DNA of 64,000 bases from NCBI GenBank assembly GCA_945876095.1, contig CAMCMP010000007.1:1-64000 (forward strand), given 5' to 3'. Under the pieces are notes generated by a model. It did not search any database. It was not told the DNA's origin and was given only the letters and a program-made list of their open reading frames with translations. Below, in pieces: positions 16,346 to 26,268 of this stretch (the first letter of the stretch is position 1; each line of letters opens with the position of its first letter). This stretch comes from Chitinophaga pinensis (GTDB lineage: Bacteria; Bacteroidota; Bacteroidia; Chitinophagales; Chitinophagaceae). The position numbers and the translations under genes are program-made.

Positions 16346-18418
16346 TTATAAATTGATTTGAATTCCCAAACTAGCGCTTCTTCCAATACCATTGATTCCG
16401 CTGCCATGAGTTCTATAATCCTTATCAAAAATATTTAGAAAAGCAATTCTAAAATTTAGCTTAGATAAAGAGTAATTCCCATAAATATTAACAATATTCC
16501 ATCCAGGAGTTCCTCCTGCTGGGATACGGTTGTCGTCCTTATCACCTTTTGCAAGACGATTCTGCTTTGCTGCAAAAAGGTCTTCCACATTGAAGTTCCA
16601 TTTTTCTTTTTGGTAGCTTAGCAACACTCTGCCATTTAGAGGCGGTATTCTTCGCATCGGTTCTTTGGCTGACAAATTTTGTCCAAATGCATATGAAATA
16701 TTGTTAGAAAAAGTAATGGAATTAGAAATTCGATAGTTGAAAGATAATTCTGTTCCTTTCACGTAGGACTGTTGGCTATTTTCTTTCGTGTATACGTTAT
16801 AGCCACCAATTTGCTGACCAGGAAGTTGAACCCGAGTAATTAAATCGTTTAAGTGCATATAAAAAAACGAAAGAGAGGTCTGTATTTTTTTAGTATTGAT
16901 GCGGTAACCAATTTCAGTATTATAGGTCTTCTCGGGCTTTAGCTGGTAAGCTGGTATTTCGTACCTAAAATCTACTAGCCCCAGTGAGCCTAAATCATCA
17001 ATGTTAGGAGCTCTATACCCCGTACTGAAGGAAGCATAAATATTTTGTAATGAACCAATATGATAAAGAAGTGCAACATTAGAAACTAAGGAGGACGGAT
17101 TCACCCTGATATCGCCCAATTTTAAAGAACTAGTAACAGTATCGGGTATTCGAATGGTAAAACTATTGTAGCGAAGCCCAGATTCAATATCAAACTTTCC
17201 TTTAGTTATGTGATGAAGACTATATATTGAAAAGTTTCCACTGCTGGCATTATTGGGATACAAACCACGAAGGCTGAGTGTTTGACCAGAAATAACCGAT
17301 TGTTGTTGTTTACTGCTATTTACTTGATCATGGTAATATTCCACTCCCGAATTGGCAGTCCAGTTTTTAAAGATTACTGAAAAAATATCCAATACATTTC
17401 CCCAAGTATTTACCCTATCTTCTTCAGTAAATTGATAGGTATTTCCATTTTTTTGGTACTCCCTTCGCTCTAAACTTTTTTGTAGAGAGGATATGATGGA
17501 AATTTTGTCAAGCAATTTATTTTTTCCGGTAAACACAAGTTTGGCATAACTCATCTGCCGCTGTTGGGGATCAAAGAAATAATATTTGAAATTTTCTAAC
17601 TTAACCTTATGGTATAAAGGAACGTCTTTTTGACGAAGCCACTGGTGGGCAACCGTTAGTAGTGCGCCTGGCGCCAGCTGATACTTTAGTTTGAAATCAA
17701 AAGCCCTTTGTTGGTATCCGGATGGATTTTGTCTTCCAGTGGTATCACCACCCAATAAATCGCCAAATTTTACTCCGCTATATCCTCCAAGTATGGCCAA
17801 TTTATTGGATTGATATTCCATTTCTGCCCTTCCACCATACTCCATATCTTGCGAAGTTACCCTAGAACGAAAGGTGGAATGAAGTGCTTTTCCTTTGATA
17901 AATTCAGGCGATTGGGTAAACAATTGCACAACTCCACCCAAAGCATCCGATCCATATTGGACAGAACCTGTACCCCTAGCCACTTCTATCTTTGAAATAA
18001 TTGAGGGATCAATGGTATTTAAATATTGATTGGGGCCATATCGGTAAGTAGCATTATTTAGTCGGATGCCATCCATCAATATCAAAGTTTGGTTACCGGT
18101 CAATCCTCTTATAAAGGGAGACCCCCCTCCATGATTGGTTTTTTGAACAAATACTCCTGCAGTACCCGATAAAGCCTCAGGGGTAGACCGAAATCCAAAA
18201 GCGTCTAATTGACTTTTATTTACCACAGAAACCGAATAAGGAACTGACCAATTCGCTGCATTTTTCCTTGTTGAAGTCACAGTGATACCTGCTAAATTAT
18301 TGGTCGAGTCAGACAACTGTACTGCAGGTATTTCATTCAATCTGTCTAGATTGCCCTGGGTAAAAGACTTGAAATTAAATAAGATGGTTAAAAAAACTAA
18401 CGCTGCCTTTTTTGACAT
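16346..18418 (-). CDS. TonB-dependent outer-membrane receptor
   Basis: A protein of 690 residues, the usual size for a non-SusC TonB receptor. After a signal peptide (residues 1-20) the plug domain runs from about 45 to 160: VSVVNKSQLDAFGFRSTPEALSG near its start, then GGGSPFIRGLTGNQTLILMDGIRLNN and VEVARGTGS-like IEVARGTGSVQYGSDALGGVVQLFT. The rest is the 22-stranded barrel, ending RSASLGIQINL. There is no carboxypeptidase-like N-terminal extension and no SusD next to it, so it is more likely for a siderophore, vitamin or metal chelate than for a glycan. It lies 19 bases after the phosphoesterase gene and is probably co-transcribed with it. Confidence 0.88.
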   Translation of the reverse strand: MSKKAALVFLTILFNFKSFTQGNLDRLNEIPAVQLSDSTNNLAGITVTSTRKNAANWSVPYSVSVVNKSQLDAFGFRSTPEALSGTAGVFVQKTNHGGGSPFIRGLTGNQTLILMDGIRLNNATYRYGPNQYLNTIDPSIISKIEVARGTGSVQYGSDALGGVVQLFTQSPEFIKGKALHSTFRSRVTSQDMEYGGRAEMEYQSNKLAILGGYSGVKFGDLLGGDTTGRQNPSGYQQRAFDFKLKYQLAPGALLTVAHQWLRQKDVPLYHKVKLENFKYYFFDPQQRQMSYAKLVFTGKNKLLDKISIISSLQKSLERREYQKNGNTYQFTEEDRVNTWGNVLDIFSVIFKNWTANSGVEYYHDQVNSSKQQQSVISGQTLSLRGLYPNNASSGNFSIYSLHHITKGKFDIESGLRYNSFTIRIPDTVTSSLKLGDIRVNPSSLVSNVALLYHIGSLQNIYASFSTGYRAPNIDDLGSLGLVDFRYEIPAYQLKPEKTYNTEIGYRINTKKIQTSLSFFYMHLNDLITRVQLPGQQIGGYNVYTKENSQQSYVKGTELSFNYRISNSITFSNNISYAFGQNLSAKEPMRRIPPLNGRVLLSYQKEKWNFNVEDLFAAKQNRLAKGDKDDNRIPAGGTPGWNIVNIYGNYSLSKLNFRIAFLNIFDKDYRTHGSGINGIGRSASLGIQINL

Positions 18419-18437
18419 GTAATATGATATTTAAACT

Positions 18438-21227
18438 TTACTTCGTCGGATTTGAATTATAATGATTTTTTCGAATTTCATCCTCATCATCCATTTCGGG
18501 TCCTTGTTCTATTTTTCTCCAGTCAATCGGTCGATTGTATTTTTTCATCGCCTTCTCTACATCAAAAACACGCTCATCATGCTTCTCCAAAGTATAGGGA
18601 GTATAATCAGGCTTTTCCGTAAAAAAGTCCTGTAATAAAGAGGCGGTAACATCATAATGATTAACATAAGGAACACCTAAAATATTATAGATGGTTTTTA
18701 TGATGGAGCCGAAATTTGCATGGGTATGACTAACATATCCTTTTTTTACATAAGGACCAGCCATCATCAAAATACTTCTATGAGCATCAATATGATCCGA
18801 CCCTCCCTGAGGATCATCTTCGGTAATAATTACTAACATATTCTTCCAGTACTTAGTACGAGATAAAAAATGTAAAATTCTTCCTACCGCTAAATCATTA
18901 TCTGCCACAAAGGAATGAGGATAATAATACCCATCTTCAGGTCTTTTACCTGCACCGTGATCATTGGGCACTTGCATGGTGATAAGAGAAGGTAGTGGCT
19001 TTTTTCCTTTGATCCACATTTTAGTAAACTCAGATTCAAATTGATTCATCCTAAACTGATCAGGAATGTTCATATTAAAGCCAGCATAATTGTGACTCGT
19101 TCTAGTAAACAAAGCCTTTTGCATTGGTACCATTACCCCATGCGCTGCACCAGTAGCTGTATCAGACCATTCCTCACGTACATGAGCTGTTTCATTGGCT
19201 TCGCCAAAATTATAAAAATTGATTTTTTTTCTTTCCAATGCTTCCCACATTCCACCAATTTCACCATAATCTTCAGGATCTACACTTCCTGTAGTACCAG
19301 GATAACGACGACCTGGAGCTGTAGAAAAAATCTTGGCAGATTTGTCAACACTAGAATTACTTTCTACCCATTCATTCGGTATAACCCCTACCATCCAATG
19401 ATGTCCATGAATAGATGCATCACTATCACAATAAAAATTATCACTAAAAGAAAATTGTTTGGCTGCTTTATGGTGATTGGGAGTAACCTTTACATTTTTG
19501 AATTTAGACTTCAATGAATCTGGAAAAGTATATTCACAATTTACTCCAAACCTTGCAAGTGAACTATCACCGTTGGCATTTTTCAATTGACCAAATACTT
19601 CGTCGTAGGTTCTATTTTCTTTAGTGATATAAACGATATATTTAATCGGAGTTTCATGCAAACCTGGTAATGCAGGAAGAGCATTTTTAGGATTATCTTT
19701 TACTACCGTACTCACAAAAGTATTATTGATGCTTTGCGAAGTATAGGCTTTTAATTGATCAGCACTTGGGATGGTTAGCTTTTGAAAAGTACCCAACTGT
19801 ATATCACCAACATAACTACCTTGTGGCGGTTTTACAAAACCAACTCCCCCATTGGGTCCAGCGCCCAGACCCCTACAAGAAATAATATAGAGGTCTTTTT
19901 GATCAGCTGACAACTGAACTCTAGTAGGACCCCATCCTGCAGGTATTAAACCCTTAGTTAATTGAGTAGCTACATCTATAACTGCCACTGCATTAAAACC
20001 AAGCAGGGCTACATACAAAGTTTTTTCATCTTGACTTAACGTAATTCCAAAAGGCAAAAGGCCACGAAACTGATCGATTCTTTTGTCAACCTTGATAGGG
20101 ATGTGTTTTAATATTTTATGATTTTTATAATCAATTACAGCAATGTTATCATTGGTAGCATTGGTTACATAAATAAACTGTTTGCCAACTGCAATTGAAT
20201 TAGGACTTGCACCACCAACTACTTCTGCACCTTCAATCATTTCACCAACCTGTAAACCTGTTTTAAATTTATCCACTACTTTATTGGTAGTAAGATCAAT
20301 TGAAAAAACACTCATGGCCTCTGGAGAATTGGAGCTTCCAAGTCCAGGAATTTTTTTACCTTCCACTCCAGTTCCTTCGATAGATTCTTTGGTATTATTC
20401 CCATAAGGATGATGAGAAATCATTAATGAATCATAATTATCCTTCGTCATACCGGTAATTAACGGATAAGAATACATTCCTACATTAGCAACAAACGCCA
20501 TTTTTTTATCAGCGCTAATTGCTAGTCCAAAAGGTTGACGACCGGAGGGTATAGAGGCAGTTATTTTTTTATTGTTGAGATCATATCTTACCAATCGAAA
20601 ATTTCCTCTATCCAAAATCAATAACTCATTGTTATTTTCATTCAATAGTAGATCAGAAGTAAAACTATCCCCAAAAACTGTTTCACCGAGTTTTCCATTG
20701 AGAGAAATGGAGTCAATGCGTTGAAATTTTTCAATATCATAAACAATCACAGATCCATCATCACCGCCACTCAAGTAAACTGTTTTGGAATCAGCTGCAA
20801 AGGCAACACCTAAAAAAGAACCCTCAGGAAGAACTCCAGGAAGAATGGCCTTATTGATTGAATCATTTGAAAATGGACTAGAACTTAAGGATTGATGAGC
20901 TAAAGGGGAATTGATTTTATTTTGGTATCCTGGAACCCTGGTATTATTCAAAGAAGCAAGATCAATTACAGTAAATACTCCATTATGTAAGGTAATGGCC
21001 TTTTTCCCATTAGGAGAAACGGCCATTCCAAAAGGATCGTTGGTAATACGAATCATATTGCCAGCTGGAGTTACATACCTTCCGCTTGGTAAAACTGAAA
21101 TTCCTTTTTCATTGATCGTACAAAACTGATTGACACCAGGCACTTGTAAAACAGTAGTTTGTTTTTGAGCAAAAGATATCGTAACCAAAATTGAAGCGGC
21201 AAAAAGTAATAAATAACTTTTAGTCAT
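18438..21227 (-). CDS. Exported YVTN beta-propeller plus phosphoesterase (PF04185) protein
   Basis: A protein of 929 residues with a signal peptide ending in VTISFAQ. Residues about 30-480 are a WD40/YVTN-like beta-propeller (repeats such as PFGLAISADKKMAFVANVG, IAVGKQFIYVTNATNDNIAVIDY). Residues about 530-860 are a phosphoesterase domain of the phospholipase C/acid phosphatase family: YIVYITKENRTYDEVFGQL at its start (metal-binding Glu/Asn), then PNDHGAG and LVIITEDDPQGGSDHIDAH with the metal-binding Asp and His residues. It likely releases phosphate from organic esters in the periplasm or outside. It is the first gene of a pair with the TonB receptor. Confidence 0.82.
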   Translation of the reverse strand: MTKSYLLLFAASILVTISFAQKQTTVLQVPGVNQFCTINEKGISVLPSGRYVTPAGNMIRITNDPFGMAVSPNGKKAITLHNGVFTVIDLASLNNTRVPGYQNKINSPLAHQSLSSSPFSNDSINKAILPGVLPEGSFLGVAFAADSKTVYLSGGDDGSVIVYDIEKFQRIDSISLNGKLGETVFGDSFTSDLLLNENNNELLILDRGNFRLVRYDLNNKKITASIPSGRQPFGLAISADKKMAFVANVGMYSYPLITGMTKDNYDSLMISHHPYGNNTKESIEGTGVEGKKIPGLGSSNSPEAMSVFSIDLTTNKVVDKFKTGLQVGEMIEGAEVVGGASPNSIAVGKQFIYVTNATNDNIAVIDYKNHKILKHIPIKVDKRIDQFRGLLPFGITLSQDEKTLYVALLGFNAVAVIDVATQLTKGLIPAGWGPTRVQLSADQKDLYIISCRGLGAGPNGGVGFVKPPQGSYVGDIQLGTFQKLTIPSADQLKAYTSQSINNTFVSTVVKDNPKNALPALPGLHETPIKYIVYITKENRTYDEVFGQLKNANGDSSLARFGVNCEYTFPDSLKSKFKNVKVTPNHHKAAKQFSFSDNFYCDSDASIHGHHWMVGVIPNEWVESNSSVDKSAKIFSTAPGRRYPGTTGSVDPEDYGEIGGMWEALERKKINFYNFGEANETAHVREEWSDTATGAAHGVMVPMQKALFTRTSHNYAGFNMNIPDQFRMNQFESEFTKMWIKGKKPLPSLITMQVPNDHGAGKRPEDGYYYPHSFVADNDLAVGRILHFLSRTKYWKNMLVIITEDDPQGGSDHIDAHRSILMMAGPYVKKGYVSHTHANFGSIIKTIYNILGVPYVNHYDVTASLLQDFFTEKPDYTPYTLEKHDERVFDVEKAMKKYNRPIDWRKIEQGPEMDDEDEIRKNHYNSNPTK

Positions 21228-21376
21228 GATCCGTTTTGTTAAATTGAAATAATTATTGAATGATAGATTGTAAGAAAATTAAATCAAAACTAATAAAACC
21301 CAATTATAATTTAATATTATTATTGAGTTAAATAAATTTCAATAAGCTAGTTGAATAAAATATACAAATGCCCAAA

Positions 21377-22060
21377 TTAATTCAACAAGTAGGGAGCTAT
21401 AATTTTCTGCCAAATAGCATATCCCTTAGAGTTCATATGAAGTTTATCTTTTAAGAATATATCTTTCAGTACTTCACCATTGGAATCAAACATTTTTGAA
21501 TACACATCTATAAATGCAGTGTTTCTTTTCTTTTTGAGATAGTTTTTGATCAACGAATTTCCCTCAATCATTTTTGGCCAAAGTCTTTCTCTACTAGGGC
21601 TTGGCTTCATCGAAATATAAGCAATAGGAACTTTTGGTAATCGATCTCTGATGATTTGAAATAATTGTTTAAATCGATTGAAAACTATCGTCGCTGTAAC
21701 AGAATCCGCTGAAGCGAGATCATTTTCCCCGCAGTAGATCAAAATCTGTTTAGGTTCATAAGGAAAAATAACATCGTCGGCAAAACGGATTACATCTGGA
21801 AGAGTGGACCCGCCGAAACCTCTATTTACTATAGGAAACAGAGGGAAATAATCTTGGACGTCTACCCAATTTTTAAAGGAAGAGCTTCCAATTAAAAGTA
21901 TTGCATTTTTCGTTGGAGGCTTAATACTATCGAGCTTTTTAAAAGCCTGTATCTCTTTATAAAAAGGAGAATATTGGGCAGATACTTCTCCATTCAAGCA
22001 GATAAAACCAATTAATAAAACACAAATTTTTGACCGAAGCAATAATAATTTTTTATTCAT
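21377..22060 (-). CDS. Exported SGNH/GDSL hydrolase
   Basis: A protein of 227 residues with a signal peptide (to about residue 29, GEVSAQ). SGNH blocks are in order: block I LLIGSSSFKNW with the nucleophile Ser, block II NRGFGGST with the oxyanion Gly, block III YCGENDLAS with Asn, and block V KLHMNSKGY with catalytic His. Such enzymes are often carbohydrate or lipid esterases; here the last place in the eda-exuT operon suggests deacylation of sugar-derived substrates, but this is inference. Confidence 0.8.
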   Translation of the reverse strand: MNKKLLLLRSKICVLLIGFICLNGEVSAQYSPFYKEIQAFKKLDSIKPPTKNAILLIGSSSFKNWVDVQDYFPLFPIVNRGFGGSTLPDVIRFADDVIFPYEPKQILIYCGENDLASADSVTATIVFNRFKQLFQIIRDRLPKVPIAYISMKPSPSRERLWPKMIEGNSLIKNYLKKKRNTAFIDVYSKMFDSNGEVLKDIFLKDKLHMNSKGYAIWQKIIAPYLLN

Positions 22061-22077
22061 ATTCTTTTTTTAAAAAT

Positions 22078-22905
22078 TTATTTTAAAGCTTCGTCTTTTT
22101 CTTTTTCCAAGAAATTTGCTTGATCAATAATACCTTCTGTTTTCCATTCCATTAAGGCCTCATCAGGTACTGGCTGCAGAGGCACTGTACTTGACTGCGA
22201 AGGTTCATTGTAAGGAATATTAGCTGACCTATTGTAAACAGAAATAATTGACCACCTTGCTTTTTCTGACACATTTGCTTCAGATCGATGCAATAAATTG
22301 CTATGGAAAAATAATGCATCGCCCGCTTTTATTTCAACATAAACTAAGTCCAATGTTTTTAAAGCCAGATCCACATAATGCTGCGAAGCCCCTACTTGCT
22401 CTCCAGAAAAGCCATGCTCAATTCGTCCCATCTTATGTGATCCACGAATTACTTGAATACACCCATTCTCTTTTGTGGCATCTGTAATGGATACCATTAC
22501 TGACATCATTTGATCAGGAAACAAAAATTCATTTTTATACCAATAGCCATAATCTTGATGCCATTCCCATGCACCACCAACCTTTGGAGCTTTTTGTAAA
22601 AGTTTGCTATGAAAATGGCAGATAGGACTATCGCCTTCCAATAAATCTGCAACAGCATCTACTATCTTTTTACTCTTCGTCAACAACCCGAATGAATCAT
22701 TGCCGGGTGTATACCATAAGGTTAGTTTTGTTTTTTTTCCTGTCTGATCATTTAAATCAAAGGCATGCTTTTGAAGTAAATCATCACTATTGGCAATACC
22801 ATACAATTTATTCACTTCATCGGTGGAAATAAAATTTTTAATTATCAGGTAACCGTCTTGGTTATAATTATCAATTTGCTGAGCTGTTAATTTAAATTTT
22901 TCCAT
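22078..22905 (-). CDS. Phytanoyl-CoA dioxygenase family protein
   Basis: A protein of 275 residues of the Fe(II)/2-oxoglutarate-dependent PhyH family. The iron ligands are visible: His116 and Asp118 in WHQDYGYWY and His206 in LLHRSEAN, with the 2-oxoglutarate Arg probably just after. It starts LTAQQIDNYNQDGYLIIKNF as usual for the family. Bacterial members act on diverse small molecules; the substrate here is unknown. It sits between exuT and a SGNH hydrolase gene, 17 bases from the latter, in an operon headed by eda. That context suggests a role with hexuronate or another plant-derived compound. Confidence 0.82.
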   Translation of the reverse strand: MEKFKLTAQQIDNYNQDGYLIIKNFISTDEVNKLYGIANSDDLLQKHAFDLNDQTGKKTKLTLWYTPGNDSFGLLTKSKKIVDAVADLLEGDSPICHFHSKLLQKAPKVGGAWEWHQDYGYWYKNEFLFPDQMMSVMVSITDATKENGCIQVIRGSHKMGRIEHGFSGEQVGASQHYVDLALKTLDLVYVEIKAGDALFFHSNLLHRSEANVSEKARWSIISVYNRSANIPYNEPSQSSTVPLQPVPDEALMEWKTEGIIDQANFLEKEKDEALK

Positions 22906-22962
22906 AAAATGTCGTTACGTGGAATTAATATTTTACATAAAATATGAGAAGACTCTTAAAAA

Positions 22963-24324
22963 TTAAAGATCTTGAATTGGTTTGTAAACTGGAACCAATA
23001 ATTTCATGACACACCATGCAATCAAGTAAGAAACTGCACATATCGCAAACATAATGGTATAGCCAGTCTGTATATGGCCAAGTGCTTTATAATGATCAAA
23101 AAAGGCACCACCTAATTTTGACATTACCACGCCTCCAAATCCACCTGCCATTCCTCCAATACCAACTATAGATCCAACTGCTTTTTTGGGAAACATATCA
23201 GAAACGGTAGTGAAAATATTTGCTGACCAGGCCTGGTGAGCAGAGGCTCCGATGCCAATTAAAATTACAGGAATCCAAAAAGTATAGCCGCCAAGAGGCT
23301 GTGCTGCCAATACTACTAAAGGAAAAAATGCTATGAGCAACATTGCTTTCATTCTACCATCGTAGGGAGAAAACCCTTTTTTAATAAAATATATTGGGAA
23401 CCATCCACCTCCAATGCTTCCAAACATTGTCATGCTATATAAAACAGCCAATGGTAGCATAATTTCTGTTTTCACCATTCCGTACTGAGCTTCTAAATAT
23501 TTAGGGAGCCAAAAAAGAAAAAACCACCAAACTCCATCCGTCATAAATTTACCAAATGCAAATGCCCATGTTTGTTTATAACCCAATAATTTTATCCAAG
23601 GTACTTTTACTTCTTCGCTACTAATGATTACATCTTCACCAGCATCAGAATTGATGTATTCCAATTCATTTTTAGACAATCTCTTTTGATTTTCAGGCTT
23701 TTCATAATAGATACGCCAAAAAATTAACCAAATAAAACCAAGCGCTCCTATTAAAATAAAGGCAGTCTCCCAACCCCATTGTTTTGCTACCCATGGAACA
23801 GTGAGTGGCGCCAATATAGCTCCTACATTGGTTCCTGAGTTAAAAATACCTGTTGCGAAAGAACGCTCCTTTTTAGGAAAATATTCGGCGGTAGCTCTAA
23901 GAGCAGAGGGGAAATTACCTGCTTCACCAACCGCCAATAAGGCACGCGAAATCATAAATCCAATGATCGAAACTGGAACAGCTGCTAATCCAACCAATGC
24001 CATAATATTTACGACTACGCTCCCAATAAATATCGAGTAGGCATGAACGATAGCACCGATAGACCAAATAATAATTGCCCAAGTATAACCAGATTTAGTT
24101 CCCAACTTATCGATAATACGCCCTGCAAACAACATGGAAATTGCATATACAAACTGAAAGATGGCGGTGATATTTGCATAATCACCATTGGTCCATCCAA
24201 ATTCTTTAGAAAGATCAGGAGCTAATAAACTCAATACCTGACGATCTAAATAGTTTACCGTAGTTGCGAAAAACAAAAGAGAACAGATAGTCCACCTATA
24301 TTTTCCAATAGTAGTTTGATTCAT
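22963..24324 (-). CDS. exuT: MFS transporter of the hexuronate (ExuT) family
   Basis: A protein of 453 residues with 12 membrane segments of the anion:cation symporter family. Motifs: NYLDRQVLSLLAPDL in the first loop, GRIIDKLGTKSGY between TM2 and TM3, RALLAVGEAGNFPSALRATAEYFPKKERSFATGIFNSG (in parts) and AHQAWSANIFTTVSDMFPKKAVGSIVG in the second half. These are characteristic of hexuronate/glucarate carriers. The gene lies 12 bases after eda and opposite kdgK, so uptake of galacturonate or glucuronate is likely. A related anion as substrate cannot be excluded. Confidence 0.82.
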   Translation of the reverse strand: MNQTTIGKYRWTICSLLFFATTVNYLDRQVLSLLAPDLSKEFGWTNGDYANITAIFQFVYAISMLFAGRIIDKLGTKSGYTWAIIIWSIGAIVHAYSIFIGSVVVNIMALVGLAAVPVSIIGFMISRALLAVGEAGNFPSALRATAEYFPKKERSFATGIFNSGTNVGAILAPLTVPWVAKQWGWETAFILIGALGFIWLIFWRIYYEKPENQKRLSKNELEYINSDAGEDVIISSEEVKVPWIKLLGYKQTWAFAFGKFMTDGVWWFFLFWLPKYLEAQYGMVKTEIMLPLAVLYSMTMFGSIGGGWFPIYFIKKGFSPYDGRMKAMLLIAFFPLVVLAAQPLGGYTFWIPVILIGIGASAHQAWSANIFTTVSDMFPKKAVGSIVGIGGMAGGFGGVVMSKLGGAFFDHYKALGHIQTGYTIMFAICAVSYLIAWCVMKLLVPVYKPIQDL

Positions 24325-24336
24325 ATAGCAGCAATT

Positions 24337-24996
24337 TTATTTTTTACAATCTTGAATAATAGCCATCACCTGATTTGTAGCAGCAATCAGTTCCGAATAT
24401 TGTTTGTTTTCCATTACTGATTTGGTAACTAGCTTACTTCCCATTCCTACCGCACAAACGCCCGATTTGAACCATCCCTCAATATTTTCTTTAGTCGTAT
24501 CCACCCCACCAGTAGGCATAAATAATAAAGCTGGAAATAACTCACGTATAGCCTGCATAAACTCCATTCCTAAAATATTTCCAGGAAATAATTTAATCAT
24601 TTTAGCCCCCAAATTTTCGGCAGTAATTATTTCGGAAGGCGTCATACAACCTGGAACCCAAAGCATGTTATTGGCATCTGCAACTTTGGCTACGCTTTCT
24701 ACAAGTCCCGGACAAATAATATAATCGCAGCCTGCGTCAATAAAAGTTTGGGCCATTTCTCCATTCTTAATTGTTCCAATACCGAGATACATATCTTTCA
24801 ATTCAGTATCACATACTTTTCGCATTGCCTTAAAATTAGTAAGTGCTGCTTCGCCTCTATTTGTATATTCTATAGTTCTAATTCCAGCACTATACAATGC
24901 CTTCATTAATTCAATACTGACATTTTCATCTTTATTAAAAAAAAGTGGTAAAATACCCTGTTGAGGGATCAGCGACAATAAGATTTGTTTTTTCAT
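24337..24996 (-). CDS. eda: 2-keto-3-deoxy-6-phosphogluconate aldolase
   Basis: Cleaves KDPG to pyruvate and glyceraldehyde 3-phosphate, the last step of hexuronate breakdown and of the Entner-Doudoroff route. The 219-residue protein has the class I aldolase residues: Glu43 in TIEYTNR, the phosphate-binding GIGTI and the Schiff-base Lys135 in MIKLFPGN, followed by MPTGGV. It is the first gene of the minus-strand operon and is divergent from kdgK, the kinase that makes its substrate, with 187 bases of shared control region between them. Confidence 0.92.
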   Translation of the reverse strand: MKKQILLSLIPQQGILPLFFNKDENVSIELMKALYSAGIRTIEYTNRGEAALTNFKAMRKVCDTELKDMYLGIGTIKNGEMAQTFIDAGCDYIICPGLVESVAKVADANNMLWVPGCMTPSEIITAENLGAKMIKLFPGNILGMEFMQAIRELFPALLFMPTGGVDTTKENIEGWFKSGVCAVGMGSKLVTKSVMENKQYSELIAATNQVMAIIQDCKK

Positions 24997-25192
24997 AATA
25001 TAAAATTCTTTACTTGAACAACAATATTATTTAAAAATTAGCATAACTATTTAAATGATTCAAATAATATAGTGCACAAATAGTCTGTGAATTTAATCCT
25101 TTATCCTTGTTGCTTTGCTAATTATTGAAGAACTTTGAAAATTATTACTTTTAGAAGTTATTATTATAATACATATTTAAAATTTGAATACT

Positions 25193-26218
25193 ATGTCAAA
25201 AAAAGTTGTAACCCTTGGAGAGATTATGTTGCGTTTATCTACACCCGATTATAAACGTTTTGTTCAGGCTGATTCTTTTGATATTACCTATGGTGGTGGA
25301 GAAGCCAACGTAGCAGCTGCTTTGTGTAATTATGGATTAAATGGAACATTTGTAACTAAAGTCCCAAACAATCCAATTGGTCAATCAGCCATCAATCATT
25401 TACGTCGCTATGGAGTGGATACTCAATATATAGCAAGAGGCGGAGAAAGATTAGGAATTTACTTTTTAGAAACGGGTGCTTCCATGAGAGCATCTCAAGT
25501 TGTATATGATCGTGCAGGTGCTTCTATTGCTGAAGTTGACGCCAGTGAATTTGATTTTGATAAAATATTTGAAGGGGCCCATTGGTTTCACACCACTGGC
25601 ATTACTCCTGCACTAAGTGATAAAGCGGCGGCTCTAACAGAAGCTGCGCTAAAGGCTGCAAAAGCAAAAGGAATCACCACTAGTATCGATCTGAATTTTC
25701 GTAAAAAATTATGGACTAAAGAAAAAGCAAGAGAAGTAATGAGCCGACTTTGCCAACATGTAGATGTATGTATTGGAAATGAAGAAGATGCGGATACAAC
25801 TCTTGGCTTTAAAGCAAAAGATACCGATGTAACCAAAGGTGAATTAAACCTGGATGGATTTAAAGATGTATTCAAACAAATGAAGGAAAAATTTGGCTTC
25901 AAATTTATCGCCTCTTCTTTGCGTGAAAGTCATAGTGCTAGTGACAACGGATGGAGTGCCTTAGTTTATGACGGAAATGAATTTTATCATACCAAACAAT
26001 ACGAAGTAAGAATCGTAGACAGAGTGGGTAGTGGCGATAGTTTTGCTAGTGGATTAATCTATGGTCTTGTAACTGGTATGAAGATGTCAGACGCTGCTGA
26101 ATTTGGTGTTGCTGCTTCAGCTTTAAAGCACACTATTCCAGGTGATTTAAACCATGCTACTTTGAATGAAGTAAAAGAACTAGTAAAAGGAGATGGAAGT
26201 GGAAGGGTGCAACGTTAA
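25193..26218 (+). CDS. kdgK: 2-keto-3-deoxygluconate kinase
   Basis: Phosphorylates KDG to KDPG. The 341-residue PfkB-family protein starts at ATG 25193 (MSKKVVTLGEIMLRLSTPD); an in-frame TTG 9 bases earlier is less likely. Family motifs: YGGGEANVAAALCNYG for substrate binding near 30-45 and VGSGDSFASGLIYGL with the catalytic Asp near residue 285. It pairs with eda on the other strand. The YhcH-type gene follows after 50 bases in the same operon. Confidence 0.92.
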   Translation: MSKKVVTLGEIMLRLSTPDYKRFVQADSFDITYGGGEANVAAALCNYGLNGTFVTKVPNNPIGQSAINHLRRYGVDTQYIARGGERLGIYFLETGASMRASQVVYDRAGASIAEVDASEFDFDKIFEGAHWFHTTGITPALSDKAAALTEAALKAAKAKGITTSIDLNFRKKLWTKEKAREVMSRLCQHVDVCIGNEEDADTTLGFKAKDTDVTKGELNLDGFKDVFKQMKEKFGFKFIASSLRESHSASDNGWSALVYDGNEFYHTKQYEVRIVDRVGSGDSFASGLIYGLVTGMKMSDAAEFGVAASALKHTIPGDLNHATLNEVKELVKGDGSGRVQR

Positions 26219-26268
26219 TTGTAATCTTATCAAATTTTAGCTATTCATATCAACTAACCTACACTATT

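Noticed and set aside
19041..19517. Plus-strand open frame of 158 codons inside the phosphoesterase gene
   Set aside because: Antisense to conserved metal-binding motifs of PF04185; no plausible domain. A shadow frame.
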